Shown: positions 32,821 to 41,432 of the stretch, piece after piece | Layout: every line of letters starts with the position of its first letter | How positions within the stretch are numbered: position 1 is the first letter of the stretch | DNA from: Streptomyces sp. IMTB 2501 | GTDB lineage: Bacteria > Actinomycetota > Actinomycetes > Streptomycetales > Streptomycetaceae | Direction of reading: 5' to 3' | Assembly (NCBI RefSeq): GCF_001953885.1 | Contig: NZ_MQUS01000008.1 | Coordinates: forward strand, 161,308-225,307 | DNA length: 64,000 nt | Program-made: the position numbers and the translations under genes | Notes under the pieces: generated by a model | Databases searched by the model: none | Seen by the model: the letters and a program-made list of their open reading frames with translations, nothing else | Told to the model about the DNA's origin: nothing

Positions 32821-32836
32821 ACTGGTCTACACCACC
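32821..32836. promoter_or_regulatory. DasR operator (dre) between nagF and nagE1
   Basis: ACTGGTCTACACCACC matches the 16-bp dre consensus ACTGGTCTAGACCACT at 14 of 16 positions. It sits 119 bp from the nagF start and 65 bp from the nagE1 start, so DasR could control either or both. DasR is the GntR-family GlcNAc regulator released by glucosamine-6-phosphate. Confidence 0.85.
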
Positions 32837-32900
32837 GTGGGGACGGTCGCCAAACCGCATCCGACGAACCGCGTTCGAGCCGAGTGGCCGGAGGTCGCCC

Positions 32901-34217
32901 ATGAGCGCCGAGAGCACACCCGCCGGCGGCACGGTCAGCCCGGCGCGGGAACGCTGGCACCGCCTGTTCCAGGGCCTGCAGAAGATGGGCCGCAGTCTGC
33001 AGCTGCCGATCGCGGTGCTGCCGGCGGCGGGCATCCTGAACCGCCTGGGCCAGCCGGACGTGTTCGGCAAGGACGGGCTGGGCTGGACCAACGTCTCCAA
33101 GGTGATGATGGGCGCGGGCGGCGCCCTGCTCGACGGCTCACTCGGCCTTCCACTGCTGTTCTGCGTGGGCGTGGCGATCGGCATGGCGAAGAAGGCGGAC
33201 GGCTCGACGGCGCTCGCGGCGGTGGCCGGCTTCCTCGTCTACTACGGCGTGCTGCACCAGTTCCCCGAGTCCTGCCCCGGCGGCGCGAAGGCGATCCCGC
33301 AGGTCGGCTGCCAGGTGAGCAGCGGCGCGGGCGTGGGCTCCGTGGCGCCCTTCACCTTCCAGAACCCGGGCGTCTTCGGCGGCATCGTCATCGGTCTACT
33401 GGCCGCCTTCTTCTGGGCCCGCTTCCACCGCACCAGACTGGTGGACTGGCTCGGCTTCTTCAACGGGCGGCGTCTGGTGCCGATCATCATGGCGTTCGTC
33501 GCCATCGTCTTCGCGGCGCTGTGCCTGTGGATCTGGCCGCCGATCGGCAGCGGTCTGGAGAGCTTCAGCCACTGGCTGCGGGACGCGGGCGCCTGGGGCG
33601 CGGGCGTCTTCGGGGTGGCGAACCGCGCACTGCTGGTGGTCGGCCTGCACCAGTTCCTGAACGTGCCCATCTGGTTCCAGTTCGGCAGCTACACCAAGCC
33701 GGACGGCACGGTGGTGCACGGCGACATCAACATGTTCCTGGCGGGCGACCCGCACGCGGGCCAGTTCACCTCGGGCTTCTTCCCGATCATGATGTTCGCG
33801 CTGCCGGCGGCCGCGCTGGCGATCACCCACTGCGCCAAGCCGCACCGCCGCAAGGAGGTCGGCGGCCTGATGCTGTCGGTGGCGCTGACGTCGTTCGTGA
33901 CGGGCATCACCGAACCGATCGAGTACTCCTTCCTCTTCATCGCGCCCGTGCTCTACGCCTTCCACGCCGTGCTCACCGGTGTCTCGATGGCGGTCACCTG
34001 GGGGCTCGGAGTGCACGACGGCTTCAGCTTCTCGGCCGGTCTGATCGACTACGTGATCAACTGGAACCTTGCGACGAAGCCCTGGGCGATCATCCCGATC
34101 GGCCTGTGCTTCGCGGCGGCCTATTACGCCGTCTTCCGGTTCGCCATCACGAAGTTCGACCTGAAGACGCCGGGCCGCGAACCGGAGGACGAGGTCGAGG
34201 ACATCACCAAGGCGTGA
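32901..34217 (+). CDS. nagE1: PTS EIIC permease, GlcNAc/glucose type (NagE1-like)
   Basis: 438 aa from the ATG at 32901 (GAGG upstream). About ten membrane segments and the EIIC-Glc family motifs: RSLQLPIAVLPAAGILNRLG, FNGRRLVPI, GLHQFLNVPIWFQ and TGITEPIEYSFLF with the sugar-binding Glu. It carries an insert with two cysteines near residues 118-135 (ESCPGGAKAIPQVGC) not present in the paralogue at 34396. It has no fused EIIB, consistent with NagF acting in trans. In S. coelicolor NagE1 is secondary to NagE2. Confidence 0.9.
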   Translation: MSAESTPAGGTVSPARERWHRLFQGLQKMGRSLQLPIAVLPAAGILNRLGQPDVFGKDGLGWTNVSKVMMGAGGALLDGSLGLPLLFCVGVAIGMAKKADGSTALAAVAGFLVYYGVLHQFPESCPGGAKAIPQVGCQVSSGAGVGSVAPFTFQNPGVFGGIVIGLLAAFFWARFHRTRLVDWLGFFNGRRLVPIIMAFVAIVFAALCLWIWPPIGSGLESFSHWLRDAGAWGAGVFGVANRALLVVGLHQFLNVPIWFQFGSYTKPDGTVVHGDINMFLAGDPHAGQFTSGFFPIMMFALPAAALAITHCAKPHRRKEVGGLMLSVALTSFVTGITEPIEYSFLFIAPVLYAFHAVLTGVSMAVTWGLGVHDGFSFSAGLIDYVINWNLATKPWAIIPIGLCFAAAYYAVFRFAITKFDLKTPGREPEDEVEDITKA

Positions 34218-34342
34218 CCTCGCCGAGGCGACCTCAGCAGGCCGCACACCGGGGGCCGTTCGCCCCTTTAGCACATCGGCACGCCGCGTAGCGTATCGGT
34301 AGCGGATTTCGTGGTTCCTTATCCCGCCTTCATCGTGCTACA

Positions 34343-34375
34343 ACAGGTCTACACCACTGAGTGGTGTAGACCACC
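34343..34375. promoter_or_regulatory. Double, palindromic DasR operator (two dre) upstream of nagE2
   Basis: Two dre-like sites, ACAGGTCTACACCACT (34343-34358) and AGTGGTGTAGACCACC (34360-34375), lie head to head. Together GGTCTACACCACT and its exact reverse complement form a 13-bp perfect inverted repeat around a single G. The second site ends 20 bp before the nagE2 ATG, overlapping the likely transcription and translation start. This would give tight repression. Confidence 0.88.
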
Positions 34376-34395
34376 ACCGATGGAGGAACCATCCC

Positions 34396-35646
34396 ATGAG
34401 CACCGCCACCGCCACGGCGGCTCCCGCGAAGAAGCGGGGATCCGGCCTGTTCCAGGGCCTGCAGAAGGTCGGCCGCAGCCTGCAGCTCCCGATCGCCGTA
34501 CTGCCGGCGGCGGGCATTCTGCTGCGTCTCGGCCAGGACGACGTGTTCGGCAAGGACGGCCTCGGCTGGAACAAGGTCGCGGCCGTGTTCGCCACGGCCG
34601 GCGACGCCGTGTTCAGCAATCTGCCGCTGCTGTTCTGCGTGGGCATCGCCATCGGCTTCGCCAAGAAGGCCGACGGCTCCACGGCGCTGGCGGCGCTGGT
34701 CGGCTTCCTGGTGTACAAGAACGTGCTGACCGCGTTCCCGATCACCGAGGCCAAGATAACCAAGGGCGCGGACATCCCCGCGACCTACAACGACCCCAAG
34801 GTGCTCGGCGGCATCGTCATGGGCCTCATCGCCGCCGTCGTCTGGCAGCGCTTCCACCGCACCAAGCTGCCCGACTGGCTGGGCTTCTTCAACGGCCGCC
34901 GGCTGGTGCCCATCCTGATGGCCTTCATCGGCACCGGCATCGGTGTGGTCTTCGGTCTGATCTGGGAGCCCATCGGCAACGTCATCACCGACTTCGGCAA
35001 GTGGATGACCGGCCTCGGCGCGCTCGGCGCGGGCCTCTTCGGTCTCATCAACCGCGGTCTGCTGCCCATCGGCATGCACCAGTTCGTCAACACGGTGGCC
35101 TGGCAGGAGATCGGCAACTACAAGGACTCCGCCGGTGCCGTGTGGCACGGTGACCTGCCCCGCTTCTTCCACGGCGACCCGACCGCCGGCCAGTTCATGA
35201 CGGGCTTCTTCCCGATCATGATGTTCGCCCTCCCGGCCGCCGCGCTGGCGATCACCCACTGCGCCCGCCCGGAGCGCCGCAAGGCCGTCGGCGGCATGAT
35301 GCTGTCCCTCGCCCTGACCTCGTTCGTCACCGGTATCACCGAGCCGATCGAGTTCGCGTTCATGTTCATCGCCCCGCTGCTGTACGCGATCCACGCCGTC
35401 CTCACCGCGGTGTCGATGGCGGTGACCTGGTCGCTGGGCGTGCACCACGGCTTCAGCTTCTCGGCCGGTGCGATCGACTACTTCCTCAACTGGGGCCTGG
35501 CCACCAAGCCCTGGATGATCATCCCCATCGGCCTGTTCTTCGCGGTGATCTACTACGTGGTCTTCCGCTTCGCGATCATCAGGTTCAACCTCCCGACCCC
35601 GGGCCGCGAGCCCGAGGAGGAGGTCGAGGACCTGACGAAGGCGTGA
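34396..35646 (+). CDS. nagE2: PTS EIIC permease for N-acetylglucosamine (NagE2)
   Basis: 416 aa. An EIIC protein with the same motifs as its neighbour (RSLQLPIAVLPAAGILLRLG, FNGRRLVPIL, LLPIGMHQFVNTVAWQ, TGITEPIEFAFMF). It imports GlcNAc while NagF/Crr phosphorylate it. In S. coelicolor NagE2 is the main GlcNAc permease and sets the signal for the DasR regulon. The double dre site and a strong terminator frame it as a single-gene unit. Confidence 0.94.
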   Translation: MSTATATAAPAKKRGSGLFQGLQKVGRSLQLPIAVLPAAGILLRLGQDDVFGKDGLGWNKVAAVFATAGDAVFSNLPLLFCVGIAIGFAKKADGSTALAALVGFLVYKNVLTAFPITEAKITKGADIPATYNDPKVLGGIVMGLIAAVVWQRFHRTKLPDWLGFFNGRRLVPILMAFIGTGIGVVFGLIWEPIGNVITDFGKWMTGLGALGAGLFGLINRGLLPIGMHQFVNTVAWQEIGNYKDSAGAVWHGDLPRFFHGDPTAGQFMTGFFPIMMFALPAAALAITHCARPERRKAVGGMMLSLALTSFVTGITEPIEFAFMFIAPLLYAIHAVLTAVSMAVTWSLGVHHGFSFSAGAIDYFLNWGLATKPWMIIPIGLFFAVIYYVVFRFAIIRFNLPTPGREPEEEVEDLTKA

Positions 35647-35668
35647 CGGCCACGGCCATGGCATGACG

Positions 35669-35702
35669 AAGGCCCCGGAACCTCACTGGTTCCGGGGCCT
35701 TT
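35669..35702. terminator. Strong bidirectional terminator
   Basis: AAGGCCCCGGAACC-TCACT-GGTTCCGGGGCCTT forms a 14-bp perfect stem with flanking A and T runs. It lies between convergent nagE2 and the MBL hydrolase gene. Confidence 0.85.
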
Positions 35703-35722
35703 CCGATCCGTGTGCGCGCAAT

Positions 35723-36475
35723 CTAGACCTCGTACGTCACCCGTGGCGCTGCCAACTCCACCGGGCCCGTGAACACCTCGCGTGCGTCGCGGAGGTTGAC
35801 CTGGGGGTCGGTCCACGGCGGGATGTGGGTGAGGACCAGGCGGCGGGCACCGGCGCGGGTCGCCGTCTCGCCCGCCTCGCGGCCGTTGAGATGCAGGTCC
35901 GGGATGTTCTCCTTGCCGTGCGTGAACGCGGCCTCGCACAGGAACAGGTCGGTGTCCCGGGCCAGCCCGTCCAGCGCGTCGGTGACACCCGTGTCGCCGG
36001 AGTACGTCAGCGACCGCCCGCCGTGCTCGATCCGGATGGCGTACGCCTCCACGGGATGGCGGACCCGCTCGGTGTGCACCGTGAACGGGCCCATCTCGAA
36101 CGTGGACGGCTTGACGGTGTGGAAGTCGAAGACCTCGCTCATGGAGGAGGCGGAGGGGGTGTCGGCGTAGGCCGTGGTGAGGCGGTGTTCGGTGCCCTCG
36201 GGGCCGTACACCGGGAGGGGGTCGCAGCGGCCGCCGTCGTGACGGTAGAAACGCGCGACGAAGTACGCGAGCATGTCGATGCAGTGATCGGCGTGCAGAT
36301 GGCTCAGGAAGATCGCGTCGAGGTCGTAGAGACCGCAGTGGCGCTGCAGCTCGCCCAGGGCGCCGTTGCCCATGTCGAGAAGCAGCCGGAAGCCGTCGGC
36401 CTCGACGAGGTAGCTCGAGCAGGCCGATTCCGCGGACGGGAACGACCCCGAGCAGCCGACGACGGTGAGCTTCAT
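35723..36475 (-). CDS. MBL-fold metallohydrolase (RNase Z-like group)
   Basis: 250 aa from the ATG at 36475, which gives the family opening KLTVVGCSGSFPS; an upstream ATG adds 13 unrelated residues. The zinc motif SHLHADHCID is followed by later ligands in YSGDTGVTD and THIPPW. It is closer to the actinobacterial RNase Z-like/phosphodiesterase-type MBL proteins than to true tRNase Z because it is short and has no exosite arm. Substrate unknown. Monocistronic. Confidence 0.88.
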   Translation of the reverse strand: MKLTVVGCSGSFPSAESACSSYLVEADGFRLLLDMGNGALGELQRHCGLYDLDAIFLSHLHADHCIDMLAYFVARFYRHDGGRCDPLPVYGPEGTEHRLTTAYADTPSASSMSEVFDFHTVKPSTFEMGPFTVHTERVRHPVEAYAIRIEHGGRSLTYSGDTGVTDALDGLARDTDLFLCEAAFTHGKENIPDLHLNGREAGETATRAGARRLVLTHIPPWTDPQVNLRDAREVFTGPVELAAPRVTYEV

Positions 36476-36703
36476 GAAGCAGAAACCTCCGTTGGCGGAA
36501 AGATCAGGCGGCAAAGATCAAAAGGGCAGGAAACGGGGGTCGTGCGGTTTGTCGAGCGTAAGGCGCGAAAGCACGGGTCGCTCCTCCGCAAAGGGCCGTT
36601 GTGGGCGAACTCACCTGTGCTGTCACCGGTTCGGCTGGACCCGGGGCGCACAAGGTTCACCAGAGGGCGCGCGATCCTCGGCGCGCGCCGGTAACGTCGT
36701 CGT

Positions 36704-37162
36704 ATGGACACGTCCTGGTGGCTGGCGCTCGCGGCGGTCGTACTGCTCGCGCTGGTCGCCACGCTCGTCGACGGCTGGGGGCGCGGTCGCCGGCCCGCCG
36801 GACGGCGCCTGAGGCCGCTCGGCCGTGCGGGAACGCGCCCGGCGCAGGCCGCCCGGCCGGTCCCCGGGGACATCTGGTGGGCGGACGTCCCCCACGAGGA
36901 CCGCGCCGAGGTCAAGGACCGGCCGTGTCTGGTGCTGGCCGTGCGCGGGAACCGGGCCACGGTCGCGAAGATCACCAGCAAGTACCACGACGAGCGCGCC
37001 GGGGTGATCCCGCTCCCGCCCGGCGCGGTCGGTGACGCCCATGGCCGCCCGAGCTTCCTGGAGACGGACGAGCTGCGTGAGGTACCGGTGGGCGACTTCC
37101 GGCGCCGCGTCGGGGTGGTCGACCCGGTGCTGTGGGACCAGGTACGGCACCTGGCCGGCTGA
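36704..37162 (+). CDS. Membrane-anchored PemK/MazF-type protein
   Basis: 152 aa. Residues 5-25 (WWLALAAVVLLALVATLVDGW) are a transmembrane helix. An Arg/Pro-rich linker and then a PemK/MazF fold follow from about residue 53: PGDIWWADVPHED, KDRPCLVLAV, TSKYHDERAGVIPL and ETDELREVPV. MazF toxins are normally soluble and paired with an antitoxin gene, and no antitoxin ORF is next to it. It is convergent with the lipoprotein gene, with stop codons adjacent. It may be an RNase kept at the membrane or a non-toxic relative. Confidence 0.8.
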   Translation: MDTSWWLALAAVVLLALVATLVDGWGRGRRPAGRRLRPLGRAGTRPAQAARPVPGDIWWADVPHEDRAEVKDRPCLVLAVRGNRATVAKITSKYHDERAGVIPLPPGAVGDAHGRPSFLETDELREVPVGDFRRRVGVVDPVLWDQVRHLAG

Positions 37163-37624
37163 TCACTTCACGGTGACCGTGACCGTCCACTCCTGGATGC
37201 CCTTGCAGGAGACCTGACCCGGAGCCGTCGGCTGGGCACACAGCGGGCGGGAGGACGTCAGTTTCACGGTTCCGGCGGTCACGGCGTGGTACGCGGCGGT
37301 GGCGTCGCCCGGCTGGAGGACGAAGCCGGCGTTGATGCCCTTGAGCGCGCTGCCGCTCACCATGACCGGCTTCCAGGGGCGGGACTTGGTGCCGTCCAGG
37401 GTCAGGCGGACCTCGCCGCCCTTGGCCACACACACGGTACGGCCGCCGTCCGCGGCCTTCAGCTGCACGTCGGCGGCGCAGCCGCCCTTGGCCGGTGCGG
37501 AGGACGAGGGCGCCGACGGCGACACCTTGCCGCCGCCTGCGTTGTCCGAGCCGCTCTGCGAGCCGCATCCGGCGAGGAGCAGCGCTGCCGCCGCGAGGGC
37601 GAGGGATGTCGTGGTACGGCGCAT
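37163..37624 (-). CDS. Secreted lipoprotein
   Basis: 153 aa. The signal peptide SLALAAAALLLAGC has a perfect lipobox LAGC (Cys at residue 20). A Ser/Pro/Gly linker (about 22-45) is followed by a beta-rich domain (VCVAKGGEVRLTLDG, WTVTVTVK) with two probable disulfides (CAADV/TVCV and LCAQ/SCKG). No named domain. It could be a small cell-surface binding protein. It is convergent with the PemK-like gene without any gap. Confidence 0.82.
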   Translation of the reverse strand: MRRTTTSLALAAAALLLAGCGSQSGSDNAGGGKVSPSAPSSSAPAKGGCAADVQLKAADGGRTVCVAKGGEVRLTLDGTKSRPWKPVMVSGSALKGINAGFVLQPGDATAAYHAVTAGTVKLTSSRPLCAQPTAPGQVSCKGIQEWTVTVTVK

Positions 37625-37699
37625 GGGGTTCGCCTTTCTGCCGTGGCCGTGGGGGGGCCGGCCGCCTGATGCAGATGAGACGTAGCAGCACGACGAACG

Positions 37700-37734
37700 G
37701 ATCCCGCACGCGGACCGTTTCCGCGTGCGGGATC
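37700..37734. terminator. Hairpin terminator of the S53 protease gene
   Basis: A perfect 14-bp stem (GATCCCGCACGCGG and its complement) with a 7-nt loop, 25 nt beyond the S53 peptidase stop on the minus strand. Confidence 0.75.
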
Positions 37735-37758
37735 ACCGGGTGGTTCAGGTGGGACGGA

Positions 37759-39825
37759 TCAGCTGGTCGTCAGGGCGGTGTCGTCCACGACGAAGCTGGT
37801 CTGCAGCGAGGAGTCCTCCACGCCGTTGAACTTCAGGGTGACCGTCTGGCCCGCCAGCGAGGACAGGTCGAAGGTCTTCTGCGCGTACCCGGAGCCCGCG
37901 TTGAGGTTCGAGTACGACGCGAGGGTCGTCGAACCGGCGGTCACCGTCAGCTTGTCGTACGCGGTGCTGCCGGTCTCCGCGGTGTCGATGTGCAGGTAGA
38001 AGCTGAGCGTGGCCTTGCAGCCGGCCGGGATCGTCACCGACTGGGACAGCGTGTCGGTGTGCGAGGAGCCGTACCCGTCGAGCCAGGCGTAGTACGAACC
38101 GCCGTGCGCCGCCTCACCGGTGTCGTTGGTGATCACGCCGCTGGTCGCGGTCCAGCCGGTGCTGCCCGACTCGAAGCCGGGGTTGGCCAGCAGCTGGGAC
38201 GAGGTGCAGCCGCCACCGCCGGAGCCGACGGTCCAGGTGAAGGAGGCCGAGCCGGAGGCCCCGGTGGAGTCCTTCGCGGTGACCGTGACCTGGTAGGTGC
38301 CCGCGGTGGAGGCGGTACCGGAGATCAGGCCGGTGGAGCTGTTGATGGACAGCCCGGTCGGCAGGCCGGAGGCGCTGTAGGTGAGGGCCGCGCCCCCGCT
38401 GTCGGTGGCTTTGATCTGCAGGCTGACCGAGCCGCCCGCGGTGGTGGACTGGCTGCCGGGGTTGGTGACGGTCACCGTGTTGCCGCTGCTGGAGCCGGCG
38501 GTGAAGGCGGCGGTGCCGTTCGGGGTGCCCCAGCCGGTCGGGCCGTCGTAGCCGGTGCCCGCGGTGCAGAAGTACGACGGGGAGCAGCTGCCGTTGCTGC
38601 CGCTGGTGACGTCGTACAGGTTGCCCGTGTGCTGGTACGGGTACTTCGCCGGATAGTCGCCGGCGCCCGGGGTGCCCGCGAGGGCGTAGACCGAGGCCAT
38701 GATCGGCGAGGAGGCGCTGGTGCCGCCGTAGACCGCCCAGCCGGAGCCGCCGTAGGTGTCGTAGACCGCGACGCCGGTGGCCGGGTCGGCGACCGCGGAG
38801 ACGTCGGCCTCCATACGCTTGGAGCAGCCGCTGTCGGTCTGCCAGCTCGGCTTCGGGTCGTAGGCCGAGCAGCCGGAGCCGGTGCCCTCGGTCGAGGAGG
38901 TGTTCCACACCGACTCGCTCCAGCCACGGGAGTTGGAGGCGGTGGTGAGCGCGGTGCCGCCGACGGCGGTCACGTACTGGGAGGTCGCCGGGTACTCGGC
39001 GCCGTAGGCGGAGTCACCGGAGGAGACGGTGATCGCGACGCCCGGGTGCTTGAAGTACTGGGTGTCCTCGCTGGTCTGGGCGGAGGACTCGGAGCCGCCC
39101 CAGCTGTTGGAGACGAACTTGGCGCCGAGCGCGACGGCCTCGTTCTCGGCGGTGCCGAGGTCGGAGTCGGTGGCGGAGTTGGCCTCGACCAGGATGATGT
39201 TGCAGTTCGGGCAGACCGCGCTGACCATGTCGATGTCGAGCATCTCTTCACCGGCCCAGCCGGTGTCGTTGGTCGGCAGCGACGTGGTGGAGCCGGTCTG
39301 GCTGACCTGCTTGAAGCAGCCGTTGGCCTTGGTGCAGGCGGACAGGCCGTAGGTGGAGCGGTAAGTGCCCAGGTCCGACTCGGCGTTGGGGTCGTTGTAG
39401 GCGTCGACGATGGCGACGGTCATGCCGGAACCGCCCGTGGTGGGCAGGTTGTAGGCGCTGTGCAGGTTGGCCGGGGAGAGGCCGGAGGGCGCCGCGGCGG
39501 CGAGCGCCGAGGCGAGGCGCTGCCTGATGTCGGTGCGGCGCTGGGCGAAGCAGGACGCGTGCCCCGGCTCGGCGGTGGCGCACAGGTGCGTCGTGGGCAC
39601 CTTCTGGCCGGCCTTGCCGGTGGAGTGGTAGGTCTGCCGCTCGGGTGCGGTCAGCGCTTTGTCGTTCTGCGTGACCTTGGTGCCGTGCGGGTGGGCCGCG
39701 GCGGTCTGGGCGCCGGCCGTCGGTGCCGCGACGAGCCCGGCGACGGTGAGGGTGAGAGCGGGGAAGGAGACGGCGAGGAGTCTTCGCAGGCTCCGTCTCC
39801 GCTTGCTCAGGCGTGACTCACGCAT
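37759..39825 (-). CDS. Secreted S53-family (sedolisin-like) peptidase
   Basis: 688 aa from the ATG at 39825 (GGAGG 9 nt upstream). A long Arg-rich signal peptide (to about residue 43) and a short propeptide precede the S53 catalytic domain at about 115-445. Catalytic residues lie in WAGEEMLDID (E194 region and D197/D199), VSSGD (268-271) and GTSASSP (S370). A putative Ig fold (about 448-540; LTYSASGLPTGLSINSSTG) and a C-terminal jelly-roll, carbohydrate-binding-like domain (about 550-688) follow. Acidic-type serine-carboxyl protease. Several cysteines suggest disulfides. The propeptide is shorter than in fungal sedolisins. Confidence 0.88.
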   Translation of the reverse strand: MRESRLSKRRRSLRRLLAVSFPALTLTVAGLVAAPTAGAQTAAAHPHGTKVTQNDKALTAPERQTYHSTGKAGQKVPTTHLCATAEPGHASCFAQRRTDIRQRLASALAAAAPSGLSPANLHSAYNLPTTGGSGMTVAIVDAYNDPNAESDLGTYRSTYGLSACTKANGCFKQVSQTGSTTSLPTNDTGWAGEEMLDIDMVSAVCPNCNIILVEANSATDSDLGTAENEAVALGAKFVSNSWGGSESSAQTSEDTQYFKHPGVAITVSSGDSAYGAEYPATSQYVTAVGGTALTTASNSRGWSESVWNTSSTEGTGSGCSAYDPKPSWQTDSGCSKRMEADVSAVADPATGVAVYDTYGGSGWAVYGGTSASSPIMASVYALAGTPGAGDYPAKYPYQHTGNLYDVTSGSNGSCSPSYFCTAGTGYDGPTGWGTPNGTAAFTAGSSSGNTVTVTNPGSQSTTAGGSVSLQIKATDSGGAALTYSASGLPTGLSINSSTGLISGTASTAGTYQVTVTAKDSTGASGSASFTWTVGSGGGGCTSSQLLANPGFESGSTGWTATSGVITNDTGEAAHGGSYYAWLDGYGSSHTDTLSQSVTIPAGCKATLSFYLHIDTAETGSTAYDKLTVTAGSTTLASYSNLNAGSGYAQKTFDLSSLAGQTVTLKFNGVEDSSLQTSFVVDDTALTTS

Positions 39826-40047
39826 GGGGTACTGCCTCCGGTTGACGTGGGGATGCGCACTGGATTGGCAGGCCCGTGACGCGCGTAGCGGCGGTGGGAC
39901 CGCGCAGTCATGAGCATGACACTCGCAGACACCTGTCATGGCGCTGGGTGAGCGTTACATGACAGGGTGCGGGGAGGAACGTAGCTCCGGCTCCGGCACC
40001 ACCGGCAGTACCGGGTGCTTTTCTTTGCCTCGCCATAGGAATGGCTT

Positions 40048-40069
40048 AGCCCCCTCATAAGAGGGGGCT
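40048..40069. terminator. Hairpin terminator of the cysteine operon
   Basis: AGCCCCCTC-ATAA-GAGGGGGCT, a 9-bp perfect stem 31 nt after the cysM stop on the minus strand. Confidence 0.75.
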
Positions 40070-40099
40070 GGTGACCGCTTGATGCGCGTTAATGCGGTG

Positions 40100-41050
40100 T
40101 TACGCCCAGAGCTGGCCCTGCAGCGTCTCGATGGCCTCCTCGGTGGTGGCCGCCGTGTAGACGCCGGTGGACAGGTACTTCCAGCCGCCGTCGGCCACGA
40201 TGAAGACGATGTCGGCGCTCTCCCCCGCCTTGACCGCCTTCCTGCCCACGCCGATCGCCGCGTGCAGGGCCGCGCCGGTCGAGACGCCCGCGAAGATGCC
40301 CTCCTGCTGCAGGAGTTCACGGGTGCGGGTGACCGCGTCGGCCGAGCCGACGGAGAAGCGGGAGGTCAGCACGGAGGCGTCGTACAGCTCCGGTACGAAG
40401 CCCTCGTCGAGGTTCCTGAGGCCGTACACCAGGTCGTCGTAGCGCGGCTCGGCGGCGACGATCTGGATCCCCGGCCGGTGCTCGCGCAGATAGCGGCCGA
40501 CGCCCATCAGGGTGCCGGTGGTGCCGAGGCCCGCCACGAAGTGGGTGATGGAGGGCAGGTCGGCGAGGATCTCGGGGCCGGTGGTGGCGTAGTGGGCGCC
40601 CGCGTTGTCCGGGTTGCCGTACTGGTAGAGCATCACCCAGTCGGGGTGCTCGGCGGCCAGCTCCTTGGCCACGCGTACGGCGGTGTTGGAGCCGCCCGCG
40701 GCCGGCGAGGAGATGATCTCGGCGCCCCACATGCCGAGCAGGTCCCGGCGCTCCTGCGAGGTGTTCTCCGGCATCACGCACACCATGCGGTAGCCCTTGA
40801 GCTTGGCCGCCATGGCGAGGGAGATACCAGTGTTGCCGGAGGTGGGCTCCAGGATCGTGCAGCCCGGGGTGAGCCGGCCGTCCTTCTCCGCCTGCTCGAT
40901 CATGTGCAGCGCGGGGCGGTCCTTGACCGAGCCGGTGGGGTTGCGGTCCTCCAGCTTGGCCCAGATCCGGACGTCGGCGGCCGGCGAGAGCCGCGGCAGG
41001 CGCACCAGCGGGGTGTTGCCCACCGCGGCCAGCGGGGAGTCGTAGCGCAT
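40100..41050 (-). CDS. cysM: Cysteine synthase using CysO-thiocarboxylate (CysM)
   Basis: 316 aa. A PLP fold-type II enzyme. The lysine motif is NPTGSVKDRPA, the substrate loop EPTSGNTGISLA, and the PLP glycine loop GLGTTGTLMG. The C-terminus is long, as in mycobacterial CysM, which uses O-phosphoserine and the sulfur carrier CysO rather than free sulfide. The cysO gene 17 nt upstream and the Mec protease gene further up support this pathway. Its C-terminal end (ETLQGQLWA) matches the family's active-site-closing tail. Confidence 0.94.
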   Translation of the reverse strand: MRYDSPLAAVGNTPLVRLPRLSPAADVRIWAKLEDRNPTGSVKDRPALHMIEQAEKDGRLTPGCTILEPTSGNTGISLAMAAKLKGYRMVCVMPENTSQERRDLLGMWGAEIISSPAAGGSNTAVRVAKELAAEHPDWVMLYQYGNPDNAGAHYATTGPEILADLPSITHFVAGLGTTGTLMGVGRYLREHRPGIQIVAAEPRYDDLVYGLRNLDEGFVPELYDASVLTSRFSVGSADAVTRTRELLQQEGIFAGVSTGAALHAAIGVGRKAVKAGESADIVFIVADGGWKYLSTGVYTAATTEEAIETLQGQLWA

Positions 41051-41067
41051 CGCTGCTCAGCGACCGA

Positions 41068-41346
41068 TCAGCGCATGCCGCCGGCGACGGCCGGCAGGAT
41101 CGTCACGGTGTCGCCGTCGGACAGCTTGGTCTCGATGTGGTTGATGAAACGGACGTCCTCGTCGTTCAGGTACACGTTGACGAAGCGGCGCAGCTTGCCG
41201 TCGTCCACGATGCGGGCCTGGATGCCCGTGTGCCGGGTCTCAAGGTCGGCGAACAGCTCGGCGAGGGTGTCACCGCTGCCCTCCACCGCCTTCTGACCGT
41301 CGGTGTACTGGCGGAGGATGGTCGGGATGCGGACCTCGATGGCCAT
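41068..41346 (-). CDS. cysO: Sulfur carrier protein CysO (MoaD/ThiS fold)
   Basis: 92 aa. A ubiquitin-like sulfur carrier: VRIPTILRQYTDGQK, FVNVYLNDEDVRF and DGDTVTILPAVAGG. Unlike the mycobacterial protein, which ends in AGG, this one continues with Met-Arg after the GG. The C-terminal two residues must be removed before thiocarboxylation, and the JAMM protease Mec encoded upstream is the obvious candidate. Located between the leader peptide and cysM. Confidence 0.93.
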   Translation of the reverse strand: MAIEVRIPTILRQYTDGQKAVEGSGDTLAELFADLETRHTGIQARIVDDGKLRRFVNVYLNDEDVRFINHIETKLSDGDTVTILPAVAGGMR

Positions 41347-41432
41347 GGCTCAGGGCTCCTGTCGGAAGGTGTCGTCGGTTCGGGCGTGCGGCGGCCCGCC
41401 GCGGCACACGGGCCGAACGGCGGCAGGGGGAA

